Of a DNA stretch of 64,000 bases, positions 49,060-61,047 are shown one piece after another. The stretch is from Alnus glutinosa (Eukaryota > Streptophyta > Magnoliopsida > Fagales > Betulaceae). Below the pieces are notes generated by a model, which saw only the letters and a program-made list of their open reading frames with translations, was not told the origin of the DNA and searched no databases. The stretch covers positions 9,355,761-9,419,760 of the forward strand of contig NC_084889.1 of assembly GCF_958979055.1 (NCBI RefSeq). The letters are read 5' to 3'. Positions within the stretch are counted from its first letter, which is position 1. Each line of letters starts with the position of its first letter. A program made the translations under genes and the position numbers.

Positions 49060-49250
49060 TGTCACTCACACGAACAAATAGCGAATTAATTCTTGTTGTT
49101 AATTGTCTTCCACTTCAATTAATTATGACTCTTGGTGAACATGATGGAGACCTCATTGCAGAGACACTCGAAGATGATCAATCACATGGTATTGTATTCG
49201 GACTTGGAGAATCACCTATCTCATGGAACTATGGAAGACTAGTTAAAAAA
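49060..49250 (+). pseudogene. Unrecognised coding remnant, copy 2
   Basis: It encodes 'LGEHDGDLIAETLEDDQSHG' and 'FGLGESPISWNYGRL', nearly identical to 27540-27775. The end of it is repeated again at 49440-49480 as part of a local tandem duplication. Family unknown. Confidence 0.35.
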
Positions 49251-49292
49251 GCGAACACCCGTGTCAACACTCTTTGATTAAAGTAGAATAAA

Positions 49293-49812
49293 GGCTTTGT
49301 TTGGCAAGTGACTTGTCAGAATACTGGGTTGTTATTTTTTAGAGTTAGTAAAAAGTGGTAGGTATGATATAAAATAAAAAGTTTTGTATAAAAGAGTGAA
49401 AAAAAGGTTTTGTATTTTAGTGAATTTTTTATTTGAATAATCACCTATCTCATGGAACTATGGAAGACTAATTAAAAAGCAAACACCCGTGTCATGTTCT
49501 TCGGCTAAAGCAGAATAAAGGCTTTGTTTGGCAAGTGACTTGCCATGCCAGAATAGTGGGTTGTTATTTTTTAGAGTTAGTAAAAAGTGGTAAATGTAAT
49601 ATAAAGTAAAAAGTTGTATAGAAAAGTGAAAATATTTTGTATTTTAGTGAATTTTTTATTTGAATAGTAATAAAAAAATTATTGATGTGATATAAAAAGT
49701 GAAAAAAGTATGAATGTTTTGAAGTTGATTGTTATTGAAAAATGTAAAAAAAAGTACATGAATAGTAGAAAAGCACTATTCTGGCATAGCAAGCTACTTG
49801 CCAAACACGGCC
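49293..49812. mobile_element. Tourist-like MITE with an internal tandem duplication
   Basis: The left end GGCTTTGTTTGGCAAGT is inverted at the right end ACTTGCCAAACACGGCC. The A-B block has the empty site ('gaataaaaagcc' near 27770), which implies a 3-bp AAA duplication. A unit of 229 bp (49211-49439), running from flanking DNA into the MITE, is repeated at 49440-49666, so the left end occurs twice. Confidence 0.65.
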
Positions 49813-49821
49813 AAAAAGCCA

Positions 49822-50180
49822 CGGCTTCCACTTGTTGCAGGATTACTTGGTTAAAACATTTATTAAAGGATCCTTATGTGACATCCATAACCAGTTTAAT
49901 TAAGATATATTGTGACAACAATACAATCATCCATATAGCCTCAAATACAGTATTGCATGAGCTAGCAAGTAGCAACCATAACATATAGAGATTGACTGTC
50001 ACCTTGTTCGAGAGAAACTCCAAACTTTTCATGTGCCTACAAATCAACAACCTACCGATCTATTTAGCTCTTGGTACAACACAATTTCATCGTCTCCTTG
50101 GCAAGTTGGGTGTCTTCAATATATATCCACTCCAACTTGAGGGATAGTCTTAAGGAAAGAATTGATACGGTGAAGACGTC
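49822..50180 (+). pseudogene. Copia RNase H and 3' end remnant, copy 2
   Basis: It is a paralog of 27784-28160. 'KIYCDNNTIIHIASNTVLHEL' reads through in one frame here with little damage, followed by a shift. It dates the Copia insertion before the A-B to C-D duplication. Confidence 0.6.
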
Positions 50181-50250
50181 AAATAAACGGCGTAAAATAT
50201 CTGTGTCGTTTATTTTATTGTTCATGTCATCTCTTAATCGATGCAAAACT

Positions 50251-50293
<43 letters not shown>

Positions 50294-50384
50294 TAGTGCT
50301 GATATTTATTTTCTTGAGTTGCAGGTACAGTGATGCATATTGTGTGATCTCTATTACCATTCTTACAATCGCGGCCAAGATAGA

Positions 50385-50900
50385 TGTTCGTATATATATA
50401 GAATGGCTGCCTCCCATCACGAATTTGGTGGTTTTTCTCTGAAACCTGATTATAGTGATAGTGTGGGAAGTCCGACAGCTGCACGTGGAGGAGAAATCCA
50501 CTAATAAAAACACTATATGGGCGCGTGGGGGCACGTGCTGGGCATGAACAAGTAGATCGGCAGCGACCGATAATGGATCTGTGGTTTACTTCCTCGACAG
50601 GCTATGGAGCGATCAAAAACTTCCGGTGAGTAGTGGCCGGCGATGGCACATGGAGTAGCTATCATAAACTACTTGTGGCGCATGAGAGAGCGTTGAAGGT
50701 CGGATGGTTGTTTTCTGGGCTGATTTGGACTCTTCGACTGAAGATCTTTTTGAAGGCGTGGCTACCGTAGCAATTGGAGGACTATGGTGGCGGGTGGCTG
50801 AACAGGCAGTGAGCCCTGCGATATGCGCTGAACAGGCTGGAAAACGTCAGTGGACGTTTTTGGAAGGCCATAAAAACCTAGCATTGATAGCATGTTGAGA
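50385..50900 (-). mobile_element. Internal fragment of the LTR element seen at 28519-30341
   Basis: It matches 29540-30070: 'ctcccatcac.aatttggtgg', 'cttccggtg' and 'cataaactacttgtggcg', ending with the primer-site region and the first ~20 bp of an LTR ('ttgagatttgtgtata' at 50896). The rest of the element is missing. Confidence 0.6.
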
Positions 50901-51461
50901 TTTGTGTATACATCTTTCTATTATGGGCCTGATTGTTGATTGAGGTAATAATGTTGGAAATGAAATTAGTTTGGGTCAATCCATCTGCTCTCTCTAACTC
51001 ACAGCTAGGAGATACAAATTCAAGATAGTTTCTGGATGGTTCATTAATCTGGAAATGCTGAATTAAATACAATAACTATTGACCCACTAAGATAATTACT
51101 GGACTCCATTGACCCACCACTAAGATAACTGACCCATACATAATAACTGCCCATAACTCCTTAACAAAAGCCCACTAACCACTACTACATTATCTAAAGC
51201 AGAGAGATACACGCACACCCCACTCAACAAGTGGGACACGTGGCTGACTCCAAACTACCCCCTCCTTATCACTTCAGCACCCACTTTCACTTCACACGTT
51301 CACCTTCACGAAACTTCCTCTTCAGACAAACCACACTTCACACACTCCCCTCAGACAGCCCTATACCCTTGCGCTTAACATGTACACTTTCTAAGAAGAA
51401 ATTGTCAATTGCCACCAACAAAAACTTGAAAGATATGCCACCTTGATATCTAGTGCGCGTG

Positions 51462-51797
51462 TCAATCAACTTGAGAATCTCTTTGGTGAATTGGGTCTTT
51501 GAGGTCTAGAGCTATGGACCCCAATCTGGTAACATTAACATAATCTGGAGGACAATGTGCTGCTAATCCAGGAATTACCAATCCAACCACCCTAATAATT
51601 TTCATTAACCAACTTTCTTCGTAGTCCGGACCCTTTATATATGGGATAATGAAACTCCGGAGCAGCTCCCAAGCTGCATTTACACGCTTCGGAATAACCC
51701 ATAATAATGCGAAGTAGTTCTTATTCGGCTCGTATCGAACCTGGAATCCAATCAGGAGGCATAGTGTTAACCTAAAATTCTACTGTTTTATAAGCTT

Positions 51798-51850
<53 letters not shown>

Positions 51851-54625
51851 ACTGACCTTCCCTTTATAGAGGCTATTGTAGTAGAGGGATGGCGTCCAGT
51901 GCTCAAAAAAGAGATTTTCATCATCATAAGGGATCCGAGGCACCAAGTCATTGCAGTAAACATACCTCAAATATCTTACATCATACTTCTTCGACTTCTC
52001 CTTCATGTAATCCCCAAGTTGCTTGTTTCCCACCCTTGGTTGTCCAAATGCGTACACCCCCTCCAACTTATCTAACAACCATGCCTCTTCGTGTATTGTT
52101 AGAACAGTCACAAACAGAATCGCTAACGCTGAACCCAAGCTATGTCCCGTTAATATAAATTTCGCATTCTCATTCTTTTGCAATATTTCTCTCAGCCTTT
52201 TTCTGATTTCATAGTAAGCAAATTGTCGTTGGTTACTTCCTTGCTCTATTTCTTTGGGCCAACCTTTGTCCTTTTGCAAGCCGAGAGCTTTCATAAAGCC
52301 ACTATGAATCTTACCTACGCCTTCAAGCTCAAACCACGAGAGATCAACGTCTGTCTGCCATGCTATTGGATTGAATGGGTAGGTGCCCCTAAATGCAACC
52401 ACGATCAGGTTAGGTTGATCAGCTCTTGTATCTTGGAACATCATGGCTTGAGTTGAAGGTTGTCCTAGGTAATCTGTCAAGCATTAATGGATTACATGCA
52501 ACTGTTTCTTTTCTATGTGGTCATAAAAGAAGAGAAAATATATTGTAAAATTGCAAGCAAATCATATACTAAAAGCAACAGCAGAGAAGAAGAATTCTCT
52601 GATGGTTTATTTTTGAACTTTTGCTAACGTTGAAGAAACAAATTATTGAGCACAAAGCTTGGTTAATTTATCAGACAATGAAAAAATAATTAAAGAATCA
52701 ACCGCTAATTAGTTTATAGTAATGGATGGTAGAAACTGATCGATATTGAAATTTCAATTAATTATACATCCAGCGTAGATCAAATCAGAAAAGCTGAATA
52801 TTTGCTTGGAGACATATATGGCGACAAGAAAAAAATCTTGATTTGCCGTAAGATTTGTCTTTATTAGCAGATGACATAGAAGCACCATATATGTCATATT
52901 GAAAATAGCCAAAACTAAACCAGATCGCTTCACTACCAAATAGAAAACAAAGAAAATCTTATCCTTTTCAACCAGATGGAAGAATGAAATAAACCCTGTG
53001 AGAATTAAGCTTGATGGACCTTTCGTACGTAAAAAGCAAAAATTCCACCAAGCTGGCAACAATAACACGAGCTACTTTAAATTTATTCAAAAGCAAAGCG
53101 GGTGAAATTTATTCATGAATGCTCAGCATGAAACTATGTACATGAGCCTGTAAACTAGCTAGGCGATCGAGGACAAGGTAACATGTAGACTAACCAAAAA
53201 AAGAAAATTAAAATAAAAAAGAAGTAAAATGTAGATTACAATTAAATTGATAATTAAGAACTGACTCTGCAGGTCCAACTCGTTAAAAAAAAAAATTATA
53301 GTCTTAAACGTGCAAGTGAAACGTGTTTTTAATTTGTTTAATTCCCTTCTTTGATTTACAACTGATATATTGAGCTTTCTTCTGAGTCATGGAAGCCATC
53401 ATTACTGAAGTTTAGGATAGAAATTTCTTATGAAATTGGTTTGTATGAACCAACTTGTGATAGTGACATATAGGAAATTTATAATTAAAGAAAATGTTAC
53501 ACCAACCTAACAAATTGATTGGGCCTCTTGTTTACATCAGGGGACAAATATATATATATTATATTAATCCAGATGTATAAAAAAAATCCATAAATTAACT
53601 TCAAATAGCCATATTTTGATTATATATATATTGCTGACGGTAAATGTTCAAAGACGGAAAGTTTTAAGTACAAGCATTACAAAGATAGTTTCTTTCAGAT
53701 TAAGGTTAAGTAAAAATACTGCATGTAGTAACCTAGGCCTGTGGCTGTCTATCCACAAACTTTTAAGGAATATTTTCTTACCATTCCAGAAGTTATAGAA
53801 CCCCAAGAATTCCATCTGCGCAAAAAAATGAAAAAGAAAATAAATCATCATGATAAAATTAAACACGTGTATTATGTTTTGCCATGTAAATGATAGTTAA
53901 TTATTACACTCCACTGATCTCTGACTGTGGTTTGTACAAACGCTTCATTTTCGTATGCCAATTTGGAGGCCATCACAGCGAGGGACGCGTTATATTTTGG
54001 GTCACCGGATTTAATGTTTTTGTCTAATTTCACTCTTTGATCAAGAATTCCCACCACAGATGTGAACGTCGCCGATAAACTATCCGGCCACACCGCGTTT
54101 CCTGCATAAATTAACCCAATCATGGTCTAATTCTGCATTAATTATCATTACCATTTCATTACAACACATACATACATAATACCATCATTACTGCATGCAT
54201 GCAATTTTGGGCATACACATGGTTGCTGCAGATTCCTTTATATTTGGAACTAATTAACTATATATATATATTTATACACTAATTAATTAGCTGCATAGAA
54301 AAGAAAAATGAACCAAACCTTTTAAGAGATTTGACAACAGCATAAGAAATCCCCCATTTCGTAAAAGAAGATTCAACCACAGCTCCAGCATATACCCTAC
54401 CTGAACCATGGGCTTTCCCCAGAAAAGGAGGAGTTTCTGTGCAAAGAGGGAGTTGCATATGTACCATCGGCGCCAAAAATCTCCCTTTTCCTCTTTCGTG
54501 CGCTGGATGAATCTACAAGTTTCTAATGTAGAAAAAAGCAGAAAGCGAACGAGATCACGTAAATTTGCATCTTCTGGGTTAAGCAGCATATAATGCTCGC
54601 AGAATTGTGTCTCATAAGGCGCCAT
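51462..54625 (-). CDS. Lipase D: class 3 (OBL1-like) triacylglycerol lipase, 476 aa, five exons
   Basis: Exons in transcript order: 54625-54319, 54101-53908, 53815-53782 (micro-exon MEFLGFYNFWN), 52473-51857 and 51740-51462. All junctions are GT..AG and the frame is open. Exon sizes equal those of B except for the last, where a change creates a TGA four codons earlier (after 'SQVD'). Core motifs: 'VVAFRGTYPFNP', GHSLGS (Ser ~290), 'YAFGQPRVGN', 'NDLVPRIPYDD' and 'AHCPPDYVN'. Intron 4 carries a long GA repeat (51801-51849) close to its donor. Several substitutions at otherwise constant sites (for example GDKQ to GNKQ) suggest relaxed constraint, but nothing is broken. Confidence 0.9.
51801..51849. 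repeat. (GA)n microsatellite in lipase D intron 4
   Basis: About 24 units, read as (TC)n along the transcript, starting roughly 8 bp inside the donor of intron 4. Lipase B has a shorter run in the same place (30827-30842). Confidence 0.95.
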
Positions 54626-54717
54626 GGCTTAGAAGCAATGAAGAAGATGAGTTGCTATATATTTCAACGTCTCAATATTTGAGAATACTTTGGAAACATA
54701 GGAATGTGATGTCATAC

Positions 54718-54727
54718 TTATATATTT
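54718..54727 (-). promoter_or_regulatory. TATA-like box upstream of lipase D
   Basis: Minus-strand TATATAAGTA about 95 bp before the start codon, as in lipase B. Confidence 0.4.
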
Positions 54728-55645
54728 CAACTTCTTTAAGTGTCATAATTAGTTTTTTGAAAAAATGATAAGGCAAGAGATAATGCTTAAGTATGGCTTT
54801 TATTAATTTTTTTTTATTAATTAATCTTACTTGTTGGCTATTAATAATGGATGCCAAATTGGAGAGTGGGGTGTCACTCGCATGAACGAATAAAAAATAA
54901 TTCTTGCCGTTAATTGTCGACGTACGTACACTTCAATTTGAGTTTTGAAGGTTGGTTAACCATCGTCTCTAAGCTCACCATATATGGCCCCTAATTTGGG
55001 GGATCGAATATATTAAAAAATGGGTCATCACATAAAAAACCTTGAAATTAAATCAGATCTTAATTTAAAATTCAACTCTCAATTTTATTTGCATCATCCA
55101 AACATTTACTTTATATATAAAATGAATAAGTTAATTGATCGAATAGCTATGAACAAACTCCAAATCATTCAAAAATTATTGAAGAGAAATTGAACAAATT
55201 ATTTAACTCAGTAATAAGCTATACTCATGTTCGAAAAAAATTAAACGAGTTAAGATTGAGCATTCAATACTCAACTAGGCTCTATTCTAATTTTATAAGT
55301 GGGGTTTAACGTGTATGCGCATATGAAAAACTTAAATACATACCGTATATATGTGAAGTGATTTTTTTTTTTAAGAAAAATATATGTTAAGAAAATTGGG
55401 AGAGAGAGAGAGAGCGCTATAATGAAGCCAAGTCTCAATTCTAACCCAAAAAAAGTACAATGACTTTTGGGACAGCATTATCTATAAAAAATAATAATAA
55501 TGAAGACTTTTAGGACAGCATATCCCAAGATTTCTTTTCCTGCTGAGTAATTATTTGAGAAATGACATTTTTTTTTTTTACTCTAACTTGGAGTTTGGTT
55601 AAAAAAATTTACTATTTTTTTTTTTCTTTTCAAACAACCAAACGT

Positions 55646-56237
55646 AAGGGTATACATGCGAACGGATATTAACCAACCATATCTACAACTATTTACACTA
55701 TTTACTATTCACATATGCGGATGCTGATATGGGTTTTAGGGTATGCAAATACAATTAATAATAACTGCACCCGCATACCCTTTGTATATAGTATATATTT
55801 TATATATAATATAGTTAACATATTCACCAAAACGACGTTATTTGAGTGTCTAATACCATATATAATGATGCCGTTTTGAATTAGGTATAGTCGTTTTAGT
55901 TATGTTTACATTGATTTGCTTAGTTATATTGCTTTTTAGTGTAACACTTGGGCAAAATGGTAAAAGTAATATTGTTAAATCAATATATTTTGAAAATATT
56001 AAGGCTTAAAAAAAAAAAATAAAATTAAAACAAGCTCAAAATACTAAAAAACAGCATAAATTATTTTCAAAATAGTTTAAAATAGTTCTTAATTAGAGAC
56101 CCAAAAGTCTAAAATATGTTCATCATCTAATATGCAAATAGCGGATAATAACTACAATAACCACACGGATGCGGTTAACAAAAATATGATGCGATTACAA
56201 ATATTATAAATAATCACATCCACGTGTACACTCCTAT
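55646..56237. mobile_element. hAT-like MITE shared by the B and D modules (D copy)
   Basis: Paralog of 36601-37148. It starts TAAGGGTATACATGCG and ends TGTACACTCCTA. Confidence 0.55.
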
Positions 56238-56371
56238 ATCTTCAAACGCGACAATAAAAGTTTGCCAACAATATTTTATGCATCAGGGTAATATAGTATT
56301 GGCTTCATGTTTTTATGACATTAATAACCCCCATTGCTTGTTATAGTATAATTATTAAAGATAGTTTATTA

Positions 56372-56553
56372 ATTTAAATAGAGAATTGATAGAGACGGGA
56401 CGTTCAGCCGTCTCCTCTCTCCCTTTTAATATTAAAAAAATTAATTTTAATTAAAAAAAATAAAAATAAAAGAAAAATGTACTTTTACTTTTGAAATTGA
56501 TTTTTTTAATATTAAAAAAAGGAAAGTGAACGTTATCAATTCTCATTTAAATA
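56372..56553. mobile_element. Short MITE with 9-bp TSD, unique to the D module (164 bp)
   Basis: The element spans 56381-56544 with ends GAGAATTGATA and TATCAATTCTC and an exact 9-bp duplication, ATTTAAATA, at 56372-56380 and 56545-56553. The B module keeps the empty site ('aatttaaataagcaag' near 37277-37292). Confidence 0.85.
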
Positions 56554-56797
56554 AACAAGATTCTTTTCCCCTTCTCTCTCCCCTGAGTACAAAGATAAAT
56601 TAAATTTGGGTGTCCGTGGAAATATAAACATCTGCATGGTGGAATCGGGGATTGTAATTAATAATGTCTACATCATGCTTAATAAATTTCCACAAGGTTG
56701 TCTATATGATCATCATGACTTCTGAATGGTGACGGAACTAGATAGGCCCCCACCAGTAACTCTATTAAAAAAAAAAAAAAAAAAAAGGGTAAAAAGT

Positions 56798-56861
56798 GCT
56801 TCTTCTTCTTCTTCTTCTTCTTCTTCTTCTTCTTCTTCTTCTTCTTCTTCTTCTTCTTCTT

Positions 56862-56891
<30 letters not shown>
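56798..56891. repeat. (CTT)n microsatellite
   Basis: About 31 uninterrupted trinucleotide units, absent at the equivalent place of the B module (near 37500). Confidence 0.95.
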
Positions 56892-56892
<1 letters not shown>

Positions 56893-57100
56893 TTTTTATT
56901 ATTATTTTTTTTTTTTCAAACATTCTTTGACAAGGTCGCTAGACTCACTACGTCAATAATTTAGACGTGTTAGCAACTACTAAATTAAATGTGATGGTAT
57001 TTTCCTTTTGTGTTTTTATTTTTCTTAGTCAAATCTTTTATCCAACAAGGCATGCAATTAGCTTTATTTTCTAAGCGTAACTTCTACAAGTTTATGGAGT

Positions 57101-57954
57101 CATTCAAAATTGTTTACATTTTATTTTATTTTATTTTTTTTTTTTTTTACGACCAAGAAACTTTACAAGAAAATTAGCTTTTATTTTCGTCAGACTACTA
57201 TTAATATGCATGAAGAGTTATTTTATTTTGTTACATCTAACGGTATATATGATGTCAACATATTTATCAATATCATGAATGAAACCTTCAACGGATTCTC
57301 CATAACCGTAAGGAAAGCATTCGCAAAGTTTCTAATACTCTTTACAATTAAACTCCTCTACAGTAGCCAGGAAGCTTTGCAGACCCAACCATAATTGTTT
57401 GTGCTGGCTTGGAGTTCCTTGAAGCTTTTTTTCCGTTGTGTCCAATATGGCTTGGATTGATTTGTGCATGTATTGCAGAATGAATTTTAGGCTCAGTTCA
57501 ATATGTTTGTCTCTAAGGCCTAACGAAAAGCCTTCAACCCACATGGCTTCTTTCCTGGCTTGAGCAGAAACTCATTCCAAGTAGCTAGGCCATGCAAGAA
57601 CTCATCGGCCGAACAAATATAATGGAATTCATTGAATAAGATATCCCAACAACATAAAAACAAGCCTTTCAGGATACAAATTCTTCATTTGCTCCATGCA
57701 TGTGTGAGCTACACTTGCCACACTCGTGAATATTATATATGGAAAAATTATATTTTAGCCTTTCAAATTATTAGCTGTTTTGGAAGTAGCTCCCCAAACT
57801 ACTAACCCTTGGACTCTGGCTCCCTAAATTGCCAAAAAGTTTCAAAAAGACTCATTTTGTCGAAATATGCCTACAATACTCCTGACAAGTGTCATTTTTC
57901 AATTAAAAAATAATTAAATTTAATTTTTTTTAAAAAATAGACAAGCTGGTGGTT
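57101..57954. other. Stretch with an unrecognised minus-strand coding fragment and MULE-like debris
   Basis: At 57332-57544 the minus strand is open for 70 residues, with a helical, charged composition ('LSLKFILQYMHKSIQAIL'). I do not recognise it and it may be chance or a gene fragment. From about 57735 to 57950 the phrase 'cccaaactactaaccc' resembles the ends of the 'gaactac' MITE at 189-977, but a matching second end is missing. Confidence 0.35.
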
Positions 57955-58710
57955 TAGCCACTCCCAAGATCAGTTAACAGAATGCTAGGGTCGACATGGC
58001 CAACGGAAGAGCACTATAGGCACGTGGATACATGCACGGTAGGATGGCAGCGCGTGGAATTGTGAAGCTGAGATCTAGAAACTTCGGGCAGCATGTCAGT
58101 GGTCTGATGGAGATGTTCTGGATGTCACTGGATAGCTCGGCGACGGATCTATGGAGTGGCGCTGCAATCGGGATGAACGGCCGTTAGGAGTGGCGCGAGG
58201 CATACGACAGGTTCTTCTGGCGGCAGAGTCTTCAGGCAGCGTGTGGAGGCGCGTGACGTCTCTGATGAAGGTGATCTTGATGGCTCTGGCATGGTCGTCT
58301 CCCAAGGTTTCGAGTGGTGTAGTCACCAACTCAAGACAATGACTAGAAGAAGAAGGACCAAAGACGACAGAGCGATGATATTTGACTGAAGCAAAGGTGG
58401 TGCCGGAATTTTTTTTGGGAAAATGCCAAAAAGAAAAGTAAAAGTGATTTAGAATTTGTGCTCTGATACCATATTGAGAATAATATTATATATTGAATTA
58501 CACATAATACTGTACATGAAATGCCTATATATATATAGGTTAGTAATACATATATATATACACAACAATAAATAATATGAGACAAGATACATATGCACAC
58601 ACAATATAATGTAACGTTATCCTTACAAGTAACAAATTTGAAAGAAGAAATTGTCAGTTGCCACCAACAAAAACTTGAAAGATACACCGCATTGATATCT
58701 AGCACGTGTG
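57955..58710 (-). mobile_element. Fragment of an LTR retrotransposon with intact primer-binding site
   Basis: At 58460-58471 lies GCTCTGATACCA, the exact complement of a tRNA-Met primer site. LTR-like AT-rich DNA follows to the right (from 58472) and non-coding GC-richer interior lies to the left (57970-58450). This is a minus-oriented element related in layout to 28519-30341. The second LTR was not found. Confidence 0.55.
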
Positions 58711-59024
58711 TCAATCAACTTGAGAATCTCTTTGATGAATTGGGTCTTTGAGGTCTCGAGCTGACCCCAATCGGGTAACGTTAACATAATCTTGAGGACA
58801 ATGTGCTGCTAATCTGGGAATTATGAATCCAACCACCCTAATCATTTTCATTTACCAACTTTCTTTGTAGTCCGGACCCTTTATATATGGGATTATGAAA
58901 CTCCGGAGCAGCTCTCAAACTGCATTTAGACGCTTCGGTATGGCCCATAATAATGACAAGTAGTTTTTATTTGGCTCCTTGTATCGAACCTGGAATCCAA
59001 TCAGGAGGCATAGTGCAACAATCA

Positions 59025-59050
<26 letters not shown>
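59025..59050. repeat. Poly(C) tract inside lipase E
   Basis: Twenty-six uninterrupted C. On the coding strand this is poly(G). It joins the remains of exon 4 directly to DNA from near the end of intron 4. Confidence 0.95.
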
Positions 59051-59055
<5 letters not shown>

Positions 59056-61047
59056 GCAATATGTTTATTAGCCTTTGTCTGATTACATAGTAAGCAAATT
59101 GTGGTTGGTTACTTCCTTTTTCTATTTCTTTTGGCCACCCTTTGTCGTCCTTTTGCAGGCCCAGACCCACTATGAACATTACCTACCCCCTTGAGCCTAA
59201 GCCACGAGAGATCAACGTCTGTCTGCCATGCTATTGGATCGAATGGGTGGGTGCCCCTAAATGCAACCACGATCAGGTTAGGTTGAGCTCTTGTATCTCG
59301 GAACATCATGGCTTGAGTTGAGCGCACCAAGCTAATTAATTTATCAAACAAGGCAAAAGAAATTAAAAAGAATCAACAACTAAGAAGTTTATAGTAATTA
59401 ATGGATGGTAGAAACTCATATTGAAATTTCAATTAATTATACACCCAAGTGCAGATCAAATCAGAAAAGCTGAATATTTGCTTGACGCTAGATATGACGA
59501 CAAGAAAAAAATCTTGTTTTGGGATACAATTTGTCTTTATTAGCAAATGACATAGCTAGAAGCACCGTGTCATATATATTAAAAAGATAGCCAAAATCAA
59601 GTCGCTTTCCCACCAATAGAAGACCAAGAAAATCTTAACCTTATCAACCAGATGGAATGATGAGATAAAACATGTGAGAAACTTGATGGACCTTTTATAA
59701 AAAGCAAAAATTCTGCCAAGCTGGCAACAATAACACATGTTACTTAAAATTTATTCAAAAGCAAAGCGGATGAAACTTTCTTTATAAAATGTAAAGATGC
59801 TTAGCTTTATCAATGTTTTAAGTTTTCTGTTTCTTTCCTCTATATATAAAAGAGCAACAACCTCATATATAGAGTAGAGGCATCAATTACAATATAGTGT
59901 GAGAATATCTAGTAAGATATATAGTAAGAGTTTTTTTTTTTTTTTGGTATCTTGTACAAAAAATGACACAACTAACACGGAATTTCAAAATTGAGTGCTG
60001 CAATTAGCATGGAGAGACAATATAAAGAGTGGTTATTTTCTCAAATGTTTTGACTGCAACCAGAGGGTACGTACGTAGTAGTAATATAAGAACAAAACAA
60101 GCAATATTTTACTCAAAACACTCTATGATCTTACCAAATGAATGCTCAGCATGCATGTAAACTAGGCGATCGAGGACAAGGTAACATGTAGACTAACCAA
60201 AAAGAGAAAAACAAAAAAGAAGTAAAATATAGATTACAATTAAATTGATAAGAACTGATTCTGCAGGGCCAACTTGATAAAAAATTATAGCCTTAAACGT
60301 GCAAGTGCAACGTGTTTTTAATTTGTTTCCCTTCTTTAATTTACAACTGATCGAGCTTTCTTCTTAGCAATGGAAGCCATCAATATTATTTAAATTTGGG
60401 ATAGAAATTTCTTATAAATTGGTTAATTGGTATGAAATTTTCTATAAAATCAACTTCTAATAGTGACATGTGTTATTTGCACGTGAGAATCACATATTTT
60501 TTTTTGAATATTGCATGTGTTTCTTATATGATTTTTTAATATATAGCTTAAATGACACATGTCGCTTTTAGAGATTGGTTTGTATGAGTTTTTTATAAAC
60601 TAGTTTGTAGGAAATTTATGATTAAAGAAAAGGTTACACAAACCTAACAAATTAATTGAGCTTCTTGTTTATTACGTCAGCAGACAAATATATATATTAT
60701 AGTAATCCAGATGTATAAAAATCCTTAAATTAACTTAAAATTGCCATATTTTAATTAATCACAACCAACATGCAGTATTGTTTACCCAATCTGTATATAT
60801 CTCTGACAGTAAATGTTCAAAGACGGAAAGTTTTAATTAAGTACAAGCATTAAAAAGATAGTTTCTTTCAGATTAAGGTTAATTAGGTAAAAATACTCCA
60901 TGTAGTAACCTAGGCCTGTGGCTGTCTAACCATAAACTTTTAAGGGATATTTTCTTACCGTTCCAGAAGTTGTAGAACCCCAAGAATTTCATCTGCGCAA
61001 AAAATGAAAAAGAAAATGAATCATCATGACATAGACAATGGGCATCA

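Larger units (their letters stand above)
48666..51461. other. Intergenic DNA of the C-D block, paralogous to the A-B intergenic DNA
   Basis: It matches 26231-30475 piecewise: lipase upstream DNA, the unrecognised coding remnant, Copia RNase H debris and the interior of the LTR element. It lacks the LINE-like insertion and has a MITE, a tandem duplication and a poly(T) run at 50252-50292. Confidence 0.7.
54626..57100. repeat. Upstream part of the D module
   Basis: Paralogous to 34000-38000 and 62700-64000. It lacks the LINE-like and hAT insertions of B and has its own small insertion at 56381-56544 and a (TTC)n run. Confidence 0.8.

Noticed and set aside
56726..56959. Poly-Ser open frame
   Set aside because: It is the translation of a (CTT)n microsatellite.
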